Positions 8,987-17,002 of a DNA stretch of 64,000 nucleotides are shown here, piece after piece. Source of the stretch: Luteimonas sp. FCS-9 (lineage in GTDB: Bacteria; Pseudomonadota; Gammaproteobacteria; Xanthomonadales; Xanthomonadaceae); contig NZ_LASZ01000015.1 of NCBI RefSeq assembly GCF_001014645.1, positions 25,326 through 89,325 of the forward strand. Reading direction: 5' to 3'. How positions within the stretch are numbered: the stretch's first letter is position 1; each line of letters begins with the position of its first letter. The position numbers and the translations under genes were made by a program. The notes beneath the pieces are model-generated. The model worked only from the letters and a program-made list of their open reading frames with translations. It did not search any database and was not told where the DNA came from.

Positions 8987-9706
8987 ATGACTGCCGAGAC
9001 CGCCCGTATCGTCGTCGTCGACGACGACGCCAGCATCCGCGATGCGTTGTGCGACTACCTCGCGCGCCATGGCTACGCGGTGCGCGCCGCCGATGGCGCC
9101 GCCGCGCCCGACCGGCTGCTGGCGCAGGCGCCGGCCGACCTGGTGGTGCTGGACTGGATGATGCCCGGCGAGGACGGGCTGTCGGTGTGCCGGCGCCTGG
9201 CCGGGGCCGACGTCGCGGTGCTGATGCTCAGCGCGCTCGACACCCCGCCCGACCGCGTCATCGGGCTGGAGGTGGGGGCCGACGACTACCTGGCCAAGCC
9301 GTTCGATCCGCGCGAGTTGCTGGCCCGCGTGCGCGCGCTGCTGCGGCGCGGCGCACAATTGCGCCGGCAGGCCGCACGCCCGGCCGATGGCTACGCCTTC
9401 GACGGCTGGACGCTGCGCCTCGACGTACGCGCCTTGCACGCACCCGACGGCGCCGAGGTGATGCTGACGGCGGGCGAGTTCGCGCTGCTGCGCGCGCTGG
9501 TGGAACGCGCCGGCCGCGTGCTCGACCGCGAGCGCCTGATGGCGCTGACCCACGGCGACGCCGCGGAGCCCTTCGACCGCGCGGTCGACCTGGCGGTCAG
9601 CCGCCTGCGGCGCAAGCTGGCCATGGCCTGCCCCGGCGCGGATGCGCTGATCCAGACGCTGCGCGGCGAAGGCTATCGCTTCGCGGCCACGGTGCGGCGG
9701 CTGTGA
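8987..9706 (+). CDS. OmpR-family response regulator
   Basis: 239 residues. The receiver domain has the acidic pocket VVVDDDAS (residues 10-16), the phospho-acceptor Asp56 in VVLDWMMPGEDGL and Lys104 in YLAKPFDPRELL. The C-terminal winged helix is OmpR-like, including FDRAVDLAVSRLRRKL and TLRGEGYRF. The stop overlaps the start of the histidine kinase gene by GTGA, so the two are translationally coupled. The target genes and the signal cannot be inferred. Confidence 0.92.
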   Translation: MTAETARIVVVDDDASIRDALCDYLARHGYAVRAADGAAAPDRLLAQAPADLVVLDWMMPGEDGLSVCRRLAGADVAVLMLSALDTPPDRVIGLEVGADDYLAKPFDPRELLARVRALLRRGAQLRRQAARPADGYAFDGWTLRLDVRALHAPDGAEVMLTAGEFALLRALVERAGRVLDRERLMALTHGDAAEPFDRAVDLAVSRLRRKLAMACPGADALIQTLRGEGYRFAATVRRL

Positions 9707-11055
9707 CCCGGCCGCGCGGCATCCTGGCCCTGGTCGGTGGGCTGGCGCTGGCGACGCTGGTGCTGGCGCAGGCGGTGGGCTTCGCGGTCGTTGGCTGGTG
9801 GCCCGCCCCGCCGGCGCCGACGATGGTCCCCGCCGACGCGATCGCGGCGTTGTCGGGCACGCGGCCGCCCGCGCCGGGACTGCGGGTGTGGACGCAGGCC
9901 GACGCCCCGTCCGGCGCGCCGGTCCCATGGCTGGCGGACCTGGCCGCCGATCGCCTGCAGCGGCCCGCCGCGCAGGTGCGCGCGAGCTGGCAGCGCAAGC
10001 CCGAGGTAGCGCTGCAGGTCGTCGACGAGGGCCAGTTGGCGACGGCCGGGCAGGCCGACGCCGGACGCCAGGCGCGCGTGCGCGCCGCGCTGCTGGCGAC
10101 AGGGCTGCAGGTGCCGGCGTTCGAGCTGGCGCTCGCCCAGCCCGACGGCACGTGGCGGGTCGTCGGCACCGTCGACGCCGGGCGCGGGCAATGGCGCCGC
10201 CAGGTGCTGCTGGCGCTGGCGCTGGGCGCGCTGTTGATCGCGCCGCTGGCGTGGTGGATGGCGCGCCGGCTGACGCTGCCGCTGCGGCGGCTGGCCGAGG
10301 CCAGCGCGCGGATGGACCTGGCCGCGCGCGCGCCGCCGGTGCCGGTCGAGGGCGCCGCCGAGGTCCGCATGCTGGGCCGGGCGATCGCAGATGCGCACGC
10401 GCGCCTGCGAGCGCAGGCCGACGACGTCACCGCGATGCTCGCCGCCGTCGCGCACGACCTGCGCACGCCGCTGACCGGCCTGCGGCTGCGCGCCGAGACC
10501 GCGCCGTCGCCCGACCGCGAACGCATGGTCGCCGACATCGCGCGGATGCAGACGATGATCGCGCAGGTGCTCGCCTACGCGCAGGGCGAGGTCGCGCCGC
10601 TGCAGCGCGCGCCGGTCGACGTGACCGCCTTGGCGTGCGAGCTGGCCGCGTCGGCGCACGCGCTGGGCCAGCCGGTGCAGGTACGCGCCGACGCGCCGGC
10701 CATCGTGCAGGGCGATGCGCTGGCGCTGCGCCGCGCGCTGTCGAACCTGATCGACAACGCCGTGCGCTATGCAGGCGCGGCCGAGGTCGAGATCCAGGCG
10801 CGCGACGGCCTGCTGCTCGTCGACGTGGCCGACCGCGGCCCCGGCATTCCCGCCGATGCGCGCGCGCGGCTGGTGCAGCCGTTCCAGCGCCTGGAGCACT
10901 CGCGCAGCCGCGACACCGGCGGCGCCGGGCTCGGCCTGGCCGTCGCACGCTCGACCGCGCAACGCCACGGCGGCGCCCTCGAACTGCACGACCGCGACGG
11001 CGGCGGCCTGCGGGCGCGGCTGGTGTTGCCGCTGGCGCTGGCGCACGATGACTGA
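9703..11055 (+). CDS. Two-component sensor histidine kinase
   Basis: 450 residues from a GTG that overlaps the response regulator stop. TM1 is near residues 6-28; a periplasmic stretch of about 130 residues follows, then TM2 (VLLALALGALLIAPLAWWMA) and a HAMP segment. The phospho-acceptor is in VAHDLRTPLTGLR. The ATPase domain has the N box NLIDNAVRYA, the G1 box DRGPGIP and the G2 box GGAGLGLAVA. It acts in the inner membrane and phosphorylates the upstream regulator. Ligand not evident. Confidence 0.92.
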   Translation: MTRPRGILALVGGLALATLVLAQAVGFAVVGWWPAPPAPTMVPADAIAALSGTRPPAPGLRVWTQADAPSGAPVPWLADLAADRLQRPAAQVRASWQRKPEVALQVVDEGQLATAGQADAGRQARVRAALLATGLQVPAFELALAQPDGTWRVVGTVDAGRGQWRRQVLLALALGALLIAPLAWWMARRLTLPLRRLAEASARMDLAARAPPVPVEGAAEVRMLGRAIADAHARLRAQADDVTAMLAAVAHDLRTPLTGLRLRAETAPSPDRERMVADIARMQTMIAQVLAYAQGEVAPLQRAPVDVTALACELAASAHALGQPVQVRADAPAIVQGDALALRRALSNLIDNAVRYAGAAEVEIQARDGLLLVDVADRGPGIPADARARLVQPFQRLEHSRSRDTGGAGLGLAVARSTAQRHGGALELHDRDGGGLRARLVLPLALAHDD

Positions 11056-11107
11056 CCAGGAACGGGTTCGACCGCCCAGTCCTTGCGCCCACATCCAGAC
11101 CCAAGCA

Positions 11108-11129
11108 GCGCCCGCGCCACCGCGGGCGC
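11108..11129. terminator. Hairpin between convergent genes
   Basis: A perfect 9-bp stem (GCGCCCGCG / CGCGGGCGC) with a CCAC loop sits between the kinase gene end and the convergent DUF2058 gene end. There is no T-tract on either strand, so it is a possible bidirectional terminator only. Confidence 0.45.
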
Positions 11130-11132
11130 GCG

Positions 11133-11687
11133 TCACCACATCAGGTCGTCGGGCACCTTGAACTGCGCGTAGTACGCATCGTCTTCCGCATCCGCCTCGG
11201 ATGGCGGCGCGTCCGCGGCCTGGCCGTGGTCGAGCACGATCAGGCCGGCATCGCGTTCGCGCACCTTGTCGGCCGCTGCGCGCGGCAGCAGCGCGTAGCC
11301 GTCGCCCAGGCGCGCGACGACCAGTGCGCCCGCGGCCAGTTGCCTGCGCTGTCCGTCGTCGACGAGCAAGGTGCGGATCGCACCGTCCACGGTGAACCGG
11401 TACTCCAGCTCGCCCGCGCGCGGCACCTGCTTGTCCTGGACGATCTGCCGCGCCTGGGCCGCCAACTCGGCGATGCGGGCCTTTTCCTTCTGCGCCGCCG
11501 CCAGAGCGCGATCGCGCTCCGCCTTTTCCGCCCTTGCGCGCTCGGCCTCGCGCTGGCTCTGCGTCGGTGCGGGCGCGCCCTTGCCGTGCCGCGCCTTGTG
11601 CTGCTCGCGCGCGACCTCGGCCACCTTGCTCTTCTTGACCAGGCCCGCCTTGAGCAGCTGTTCCTGGAGCGGATTCGCCTTCGCCAT
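11133..11687 (-). CDS. DUF2058 family protein (YaiL-like)
   Basis: 184 residues starting MAKANPLQEQLLKAGLV, the hallmark opening of the DUF2058/YaiL family. A charged, probably coiled-coil region (residues ~20-85, rich in Lys, Arg, Ala and Glu) follows, then a compact C-terminal domain ending AYYAQFKVPDDLMW. The family is described as nucleoid- or ribosome-associated in enterobacteria, but its function is not settled. An upstream in-frame extension is ignored because the family begins at this Met. It lies 90 bases after hipA and is not obviously part of that operon. Confidence 0.85.
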   Translation of the reverse strand: MAKANPLQEQLLKAGLVKKSKVAEVAREQHKARHGKGAPAPTQSQREAERARAEKAERDRALAAAQKEKARIAELAAQARQIVQDKQVPRAGELEYRFTVDGAIRTLLVDDGQRRQLAAGALVVARLGDGYALLPRAAADKVRERDAGLIVLDHGQAADAPPSEADAEDDAYYAQFKVPDDLMW

Positions 11688-11777
11688 GTCCGAAACGTCG
11701 TGTGGAATGCCGACGCCATGATACGGGGGACCGGGCCAGGCCACTCGACTCGGACGCATCAAGCGCTGCCTGCCCTG

Positions 11778-13061
11778 TCAGCGCGCCGGGTCGATCACCG
11801 CCTCCATCGTCGCGATCTCGGCGCCACGTGCCTTGCAGCGCCTGGCCTCGTCCTTCCAGCCGCGCACGACCGCCCGCACCTCGTCGACGATCGCGCGCGC
11901 CCGCGCCTTGCTCAGGCGGTAATAGGCACAGGTGTCCAACAGCAGCCGGGTGTCGGGCGTCGGATCGTCCAGGCCGATCGAGAGGACGTGCGCGTCCTTG
12001 TCCGGGTTGGGGTTCACGTCGAAGGCCGGCGCCAGCCGCCAGCCATCCAGTGCGCGCAGGAACCCGTGGTTGCGCAGGTGGTCGTCGCGATTGCCGACCA
12101 GCACGTTGAACGCGGCGCGGCGATAGAGCTGCGACAGGTCGTCGGCGATCGACGACGCGACGCCCTGATTCTCGATCGCGTGGGCGATTTCGACATAGCT
12201 GCTGTCCTCGCTGGCGTCCACATCCAGCAACGTGAGGGCCGAGGCGTAGGCATGGCGTTCCGGGCCGGTCCGATCGAACCGACGCACCGCGTAGGTGGTG
12301 CCCAGGCCTGACAGGGACAGCGGACGCGCATCGGGCATGTCGATCCCGGCGGCCCGTGCGAGGCGGTAGGTCACGTATTCCCACAGGCCCACGTCGTGGC
12401 GGTCGTCGCTGGACGGGAACTTCGCCAGCCACAGCGTCCGATCGACATCGCGCACAGTCGCCTTGGGACGGGCACCGCCCAGCGACGCGCCCGATGCCAC
12501 CAATTGCCTGATCCACCTGGCATCGTGCTCGCTGTCGCCGATGTCGCCGCGTTCCACACGTGCGGCGATCGCCTCCAGCGCGCGCAACTCGGTCATCGGC
12601 GGCGCACTGAGCTCGCGATCGTCCAGGTAGCGCCCACCGGTCTCGCGCAGCCGCAATGCGCCCATCCGGGATGCGTCGTTGATGCCGATCAGATAGTCCC
12701 ACGGGCGCAGTGCCCGCACCCGGCGGTTCTGTTCGCGCGCGTCGATGACCTCGCGCCGATCCATGGGGCGCTTGCCCCAGCGATCGGGCGAGCAATCGGT
12801 GAACGCGCCGGTCAGCGCACTGGCACCGGCGCGCGCGACATGGGGGCCGCGATGAAGCGGCAACTGCGGGTCCAGCGCAAAGCTGCGGATCGGCGCTGTT
12901 CCGTCCACCCAGTGGTCGGCGTACTGGAACTGGATCGTGTCGCCGGTACGGCTGGGCAACCGGGCCAGGTGGCCGACCAACGTCTCGCCGCCGAGGCCGG
13001 CGGCATCCAGCCAGACCTCGACCTGGCCGATCGCCTGGACATCGGCAGGCGACGGACTCAC
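11778..13061 (-). CDS. hipA: HipA family toxin kinase
   Basis: 427 residues from a GTG that overlaps the hipB stop (GTGA). The N-terminal domain is HipA-like. The kinase core contains SLGGARPKATV (ATP loop), the catalytic segment NVLVGNRDDHLRNHGFL and the metal-binding LAPAFDVNPNP. Classical HipA phosphorylates glutamyl-tRNA synthetase and causes growth arrest; this one belongs to the shorter-motif HipA-like group, so its target may differ. No lesion is visible. It is coexpressed with its HipB-like antitoxin. Confidence 0.9.
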   Translation of the reverse strand: MSPSPADVQAIGQVEVWLDAAGLGGETLVGHLARLPSRTGDTIQFQYADHWVDGTAPIRSFALDPQLPLHRGPHVARAGASALTGAFTDCSPDRWGKRPMDRREVIDAREQNRRVRALRPWDYLIGINDASRMGALRLRETGGRYLDDRELSAPPMTELRALEAIAARVERGDIGDSEHDARWIRQLVASGASLGGARPKATVRDVDRTLWLAKFPSSDDRHDVGLWEYVTYRLARAAGIDMPDARPLSLSGLGTTYAVRRFDRTGPERHAYASALTLLDVDASEDSSYVEIAHAIENQGVASSIADDLSQLYRRAAFNVLVGNRDDHLRNHGFLRALDGWRLAPAFDVNPNPDKDAHVLSIGLDDPTPDTRLLLDTCAYYRLSKARARAIVDEVRAVVRGWKDEARRCKARGAEIATMEAVIDPAR

Positions 13062-13375
13062 GACGTGCTCGCGCGACGCGCAGCGGGGCGACGCAGCCGG
13101 CTGTCCTGCAGTTCGCGGCCGAGCTCGTCGTTGCGCGCCAACAGATCGATGTCCTGCTCCAGTCCCAGCGCAGTGAGCACGCGCAACATGGTGGCCAGGC
13201 TCGTCGCCGGATCGCCGCGTTCCAGCTTGCCCACCGTCGGCACGCTCACACCTACGCGCGCCGCGAGCTCGCCCTGTGTCATCTGCCGGCGCATGCGTGC
13301 CGCGCGCAGCCGCCCGCCCAGCGCCTGGATCTGGCGTTGGGCGCGCGGCATCGTGGGCGGCGTTCGCTTCGACAT
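13058..13375 (-). CDS. hipB: HipB-like antitoxin, XRE-family repressor
   Basis: 105 residues from MSKRTPPTMPRAQ. A helix-turn-helix of the XRE type (GRLRAARMRRQMTQGELAAR, VGVSVPTVGKLERGDP) occupies residues ~20-70. The basic, unstructured tail is typical of HipB antitoxins. It should bind HipA and repress its own promoter. Immediately upstream is a 9-bp perfect inverted repeat in an AT-rich pocket, a good operator candidate. A TTG two codons earlier is in frame but the ATG is preferred. Confidence 0.88.
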   Translation of the reverse strand: MSKRTPPTMPRAQRQIQALGGRLRAARMRRQMTQGELAARVGVSVPTVGKLERGDPATSLATMLRVLTALGLEQDIDLLARNDELGRELQDSRLRRPAARRASTS

Positions 13376-13379
13376 GGAC

Positions 13380-13418
13380 AATTAAATTACATGTTCTTCC
13401 GCCAAATGCAATTTAATT
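13380..13418. promoter_or_regulatory. AT-rich inverted repeat, probable hipBA operator/promoter
   Basis: Arms AATTAAATT (13,380-13,388) and AATTTAATT (13,410-13,418) are perfect complements, and weaker symmetry continues inward (ACATG against CAAATG). The repeat starts five bases upstream of the hipB ATG. The pocket is strikingly AT-rich compared with the surrounding ~70% GC, consistent with a repressor site over a promoter. Confidence 0.6.
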
Positions 13419-13444
13419 TACTCAAACCGCCTCTCATTCTGACC

Positions 13445-15508
13445 TCAGTAGCGGAAGTTCAACTTCACCCACGCGGTGCGCCCCGGCTCGTTGATCCGCA
13501 CTGGGTCGGCCGGATAGCCGAAGTCGGCGCTGCCGGTCAGGTTCAGGTGCTCGCTGTAGGTCCGGTCGAAGACGTTGTCGATGCCGGCCGTCAGCTGCAG
13601 GCTGTCGTTGATGCGATAGCCGCCGTTGAGGGCGAGCGTGGCGAAGCCCGCGCTGGCGTCGAGGTCGCGTCCGACCACGTTGCCCTGACCTATAGCGATG
13701 CGGTCCTGGCTGGCGACGACGCGCACCAGCGCGCCGAATCTCCAGCGCTTGTCGTCGTAGGCGGCCGACAGGCGCGTCTCGAGCGGCGGCATCTGCGGCA
13801 GCGCCTGGCCGGTGGCGCGGTTCTCGCCCCAGGCGTAGGCGACCGTGCCGCCGAACTTCCAGCTCGACGACGGCCGGAATTCCACGCCGGCCTCGGCGCC
13901 GTGGATGTCGGCATCGACATTCGCCGCCGACGAGGTCATGCCCATCATGCCGCCGGCGGTGTAGGTGAACAGGACGTAGTCCTCGATGCGACCGGCGTAG
14001 GCCGACACCCACGCGTCCAGCTTCCGCGTGCGGTAGCGCACGCCCAGATCGAACTGCGTGGTCTTCTCCGGCGCGATGCCGGCGAACGCGTTGGGCGAAC
14101 CGGCCGGCCCGCGCCCGGGCGAGAACAGTTCCCAGTAGTCGGGCATGCGCTCGGTGTGGCCCAGGCCGGCGTACCAGCTGACCGGCGTGTCCTTGAGTTC
14201 CTGCTCGTAGCGCAGGAACCCGGCGCGCAGCGTCTCTTCGCGCGTCTGGCCCGCGGTCGGGTTGGGCATGCCCATCATGCCGGCGGTCGCGCGCTCGTCG
14301 GTGGCCTTGGCGCGGTCGACGCGCGCGCCGCCGGTCAGGTGCCGGCCCGGCGGCAGGTGGCGTGTGCCCTCGGCGAACAGGCCGCTGGTCTCGAAGCGGG
14401 CATCGGTGTTCCACGGCAGCGCCGCATACGTGCCCCGGCCCCTGCCGCTGCGGGCGCGGTGGCGGCTGCGCTGCGTATCGACGCCGGCCTTGAGGTCCCA
14501 GCCGGTCCACTTCCAGCCCAGCGCGACGCGGCCGCCGGTCGTGCGCCGGTCGACGTTGGACGCCATCGGCATCGGCATCGAACTCGACGGGTTGGGTGCG
14601 CGCAGGGTGTAGTTGTCCATCACGTGGTCGGCGTGGTTGTAGAACACGCTGCTCTCGATCGAGTCGAGCGCGCCGCCGATGGCCCGCTTCTCGAACCGCA
14701 GGCTGGTGCTCTCGCGCCGGAACTGCGCGCCGTCCATGCCCCGGCCGGCGTAGCGCGCCTGCCCGTCGCCGACGCCGGCATTGAGCTCGAGCACGGTGTC
14801 GGGATCGGGCGTCCAGCCCAGCGCGACGTCGCCGTTCCATTTCTTCCACGACGACGGCACCACCGCGCCGTCGCCGTCCTCGTAGTCGTCGGCTTCCGAG
14901 CGGTTGCCGCTCACGCGCACGTAGCCCTGCGGCGCGCCGGCCACGACGTCGAGCACCTGGTCGTTGCGGCCGTTCGAGCCGCCCAGCAGGCTGCCATTGA
15001 CGCGCACGCCCGGTGCGTCGAAGACCGGCGTCTCGCGTTCGAAGCGCACCGTGCCGGCCGAGGCGCCGGGCCCCCACAGCACGGTCTGCGGGCCCTTGAT
15101 GACGACCAGGCTGTCGAACGTCTCGGGCGAGACGTAGGACATCGGGTTGTCCATGCGCGAGGGGCAGGCGCCGGGCATGGCGCCGTCGTTGGTGAGCAGG
15201 TTCAGGCGAGAGCCGAACATGCCGCGCAGCACCGGGTCGCCGTTGGTGCCGCCGTTGCGCAGCGCGGTGAAGCCGGGGATGGTCTTGAGGTAGTCGGCGC
15301 CGTCGCTGGCGGGCACCGGCTGGCGCGGCAGGCGCGGGGCGAGGTCGTAGGTCAGTGGTGAGACCGGCGCGGCCGTCACCAGCACGGCCTCGAGGTTGAC
15401 GGGTTCGGGCAGGTCGTCGGCCTGGGCGGCGAGCGGAAGCGCCAGCGCGCAGGCGATGGCCAAGGCGATGCGGGAGGCGCGCTGCGCCTGGGGGAGTGCG
15501 GACAACAT
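13445..15508 (-). CDS. TonB-dependent copper receptor (OprC-like)
   Basis: 687 residues from an ATG with GGAGATCCCC upstream. A signal peptide ends near PLAAQA. A plug domain (DYLKTIPGFTALRNGGTNGD, VVIKGPQTVLWGPGASAGTV) is followed by a 22-strand-type barrel ending in aromatic LNFRY. Met-rich segments (SSSMPMPMAS, TAGMMGMPNP, GGMMGMTSS) lie in predicted loops, and CPSRMDNPMSYV is in the plug. These fit the TonB-copper family (OprC). It lies 178 bases downstream of a DUF2946 gene, its usual partner. Uptake of copper is inferred, not shown. Confidence 0.88.
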   Translation of the reverse strand: MLSALPQAQRASRIALAIACALALPLAAQADDLPEPVNLEAVLVTAAPVSPLTYDLAPRLPRQPVPASDGADYLKTIPGFTALRNGGTNGDPVLRGMFGSRLNLLTNDGAMPGACPSRMDNPMSYVSPETFDSLVVIKGPQTVLWGPGASAGTVRFERETPVFDAPGVRVNGSLLGGSNGRNDQVLDVVAGAPQGYVRVSGNRSEADDYEDGDGAVVPSSWKKWNGDVALGWTPDPDTVLELNAGVGDGQARYAGRGMDGAQFRRESTSLRFEKRAIGGALDSIESSVFYNHADHVMDNYTLRAPNPSSSMPMPMASNVDRRTTGGRVALGWKWTGWDLKAGVDTQRSRHRARSGRGRGTYAALPWNTDARFETSGLFAEGTRHLPPGRHLTGGARVDRAKATDERATAGMMGMPNPTAGQTREETLRAGFLRYEQELKDTPVSWYAGLGHTERMPDYWELFSPGRGPAGSPNAFAGIAPEKTTQFDLGVRYRTRKLDAWVSAYAGRIEDYVLFTYTAGGMMGMTSSAANVDADIHGAEAGVEFRPSSSWKFGGTVAYAWGENRATGQALPQMPPLETRLSAAYDDKRWRFGALVRVVASQDRIAIGQGNVVGRDLDASAGFATLALNGGYRINDSLQLTAGIDNVFDRTYSEHLNLTGSADFGYPADPVRINEPGRTAWVKLNFRY

Positions 15509-15526
15509 GGGGATCTCCGGATCGGA

Positions 15527-15549
15527 CGTCGCCGGCCCTGCCGGTGACG
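15527..15549. other. Hairpin between the DUF2946 gene and the copper receptor gene
   Basis: Arms CGTCGCCGG and CCGGTGACG pair (one G-T) around a CCCTG loop, 19 bases upstream of the receptor start. It could be a weak terminator after the DUF2946 gene or part of the receptor 5' leader. No T-tract is present. Confidence 0.35.
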
Positions 15550-15686
15550 CGTGCGGCTTCGTCGGACGCGAGCCCAGGGGCCGGTCGACGTCTGGATTCG
15601 GAATGCGGGCGCGAGCGGGCCCTGCGCCCTGCGTCACGCCGCTGGCGTGCGCATGGACGTTGCGCGCTGGAGCCGGGATTCCGCGG

Positions 15687-16169
15687 TCAGGCGGAGGCGT
15701 GGTCCGCCGGCGGCCCCTGGCCGCCGAGGCCGTGCAGGTTGGTCGCAACCGGAAGCCGGGCCGACGCGAACCGCTGGCCCGCATGCCCCGTCCAGGCCGG
15801 GGGCGGTGCGACGACGGGCACCTTCGACAGCAGCGTCAGCTGCGAGGCGAGCGGGCAGTAGGCGCAATGGCCGTCAGTGTCCGCATGGTCCGGCCCGCCG
15901 TCGTGCGGCAGGTCGCCGGGGACGGCATGGCCGCCCGCGTGGAGGCCGGCGGGCATCGCGTCCGCCAGCGCCATGCCGGGGTCGGCACCCGCGCCGGCCT
16001 GGATGCGGCTGATCGCCGGCGCCACCGCCAGCAGCAGCATCGCCAGCAGCGCGAGCCAGTGCCAGGCGGACGGCGCGATGCGCGCTCGCCGCGTGCGCGT
16101 CGCCACCGCGTCGCGTCGACGCGGGACCGGGTGCCCGGATCGCGATTGACGGTGGCGGCGCATGTCCAT
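15687..16169 (-). CDS. DUF2946 family protein
   Basis: 160 residues. One transmembrane segment (WHWLALLAMLLLAVAPAIS) is followed by a periplasmic stretch rich in His, Asp and Gly with the family signature HCAYCPL. Pairs of Cys and many His suggest metal binding; DUF2946 genes commonly neighbour copper genes. It is upstream of, and on the same strand as, the copper receptor, so the two probably respond to copper together. The start could instead be the Met two codons later. Confidence 0.78.
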   Translation of the reverse strand: MDMRRHRQSRSGHPVPRRRDAVATRTRRARIAPSAWHWLALLAMLLLAVAPAISRIQAGAGADPGMALADAMPAGLHAGGHAVPGDLPHDGGPDHADTDGHCAYCPLASQLTLLSKVPVVAPPPAWTGHAGQRFASARLPVATNLHGLGGQGPPADHASA

Positions 16170-16278
16170 GAATGCAGTGTCCGCACATCGGACGCCACGC
16201 ACCTTGACCAGGATCAACGGCCGTGCAGGAACATCGCGCGGCGCGTCGTTGTGCCGGCGCACCGGCGGCGCACGGACC

Positions 16279-16941
16279 TCAGCGTGACGCTGGCGGCGCC
16301 TCGAGCCTGACCGCCAGGTGCCGCAGGAACCGCTGGGTCAGCGGGCCGACGCCGAAGGCGAACACCAGCGTGCCCAGTCCCGCGGTACCGCCGAGCAGCA
16401 TGCCGACCGCCAGCGCCGAGACCTCGATGCCGGTGCGCACGCTGCGGATCGACCAGCCGGTCCGTCGCGCGAGGCCGGTCATCAGCCCGTCGCGCGGGCC
16501 CGGCCCCAGCTGCGCGCCGACGTACAGCGCGGTGGCAAACGCGCAGGCGACCACGCCGCCGAGCATGTAGGCCCAGCGCAGCGCCAGGCCCTCGGGCGCC
16601 GGCAGCCACAGCAGGTGCAGGTCCGCGAACGGGCCCAGCAGGAAGGTGTTGGCCAGCGTGCCCAGGCCCGGCATCTGCCGCAGCGGGATCCACGCCAGCA
16701 GCACCGCCAGCGCGGTGGCGACCATCACCATGCCGAACGAACCGGGCACGTGCCGCGCCGCGCCGAGGTGGAAGACGTCCCACGGCGCGGCGCCGACCGC
16801 GGCCTGGATCATCAGCGCGATCGCCAGCCCGTAGATCCACAGCCCCACCAGCAGCCGGCCCAGGCGTTCGGGCAGACGCCCGGCGCGCAGCTGCGCGAGC
16901 GGGCCGAGGTTGGCGAGGGTCGGGGCGGGCGGCATCTGCAT
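16279..16941 (-). CDS. YczE/YitT-type integral membrane protein
   Basis: 220 residues with about five hydrophobic segments, including LVGLWIYGLAIALMIQA, VMVATALAVLLAWIPL and GIEVSALAVGMLLGG. The segment GPGPRDGLMTGLARRTGWSIR is the YczE-family signature. The function is unknown, probably a transporter-like protein. It is divergent from a MocR-type regulator gene 61 bases away, an arrangement known for yczE and its regulator, so that regulator probably controls it. Confidence 0.8.
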   Translation of the reverse strand: MQMPPAPTLANLGPLAQLRAGRLPERLGRLLVGLWIYGLAIALMIQAAVGAAPWDVFHLGAARHVPGSFGMVMVATALAVLLAWIPLRQMPGLGTLANTFLLGPFADLHLLWLPAPEGLALRWAYMLGGVVACAFATALYVGAQLGPGPRDGLMTGLARRTGWSIRSVRTGIEVSALAVGMLLGGTAGLGTLVFAFGVGPLTQRFLRHLAVRLEAPPASR

Positions 16942-16972
16942 GGCGCCACGATGTCGGCAATTGGCCCTTTGC

Positions 16973-17000
16973 GATAGAGCCACCCGTGGGATAGTGGCCC
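16973..17000. promoter_or_regulatory. Direct repeats upstream of the MocR gene
   Basis: GATAGAGCCAC (16,973-16,983) and GATAGTGGCCC (16,990-17,000) form an imperfect direct repeat with 17-base period, ending two bases before the regulator's ATG. MocR regulators usually bind direct repeats, so this is a plausible operator for both divergent genes. Confidence 0.45.
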
Positions 17001-17002
17001 GC

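Noticed and set aside
9049..9702. Upstream extension of the histidine kinase frame as coding
   Set aside because: It is the shifted frame of the response regulator gene and is arginine-rich without domain character; the GTG overlap at 9,703 explains the kinase start.
9673..12795. Minus-strand open frame of more than 1,000 codons across the kinase and hipA
   Set aside because: A high-GC shadow; it is antisense or out of frame to several well-supported genes and has low-complexity Arg/Gly content.
13337..15361. Plus-strand long frame opposite the TonB receptor
   Set aside because: Composition is that of an antisense shadow, and the receptor on the minus strand has signal, plug and barrel features.
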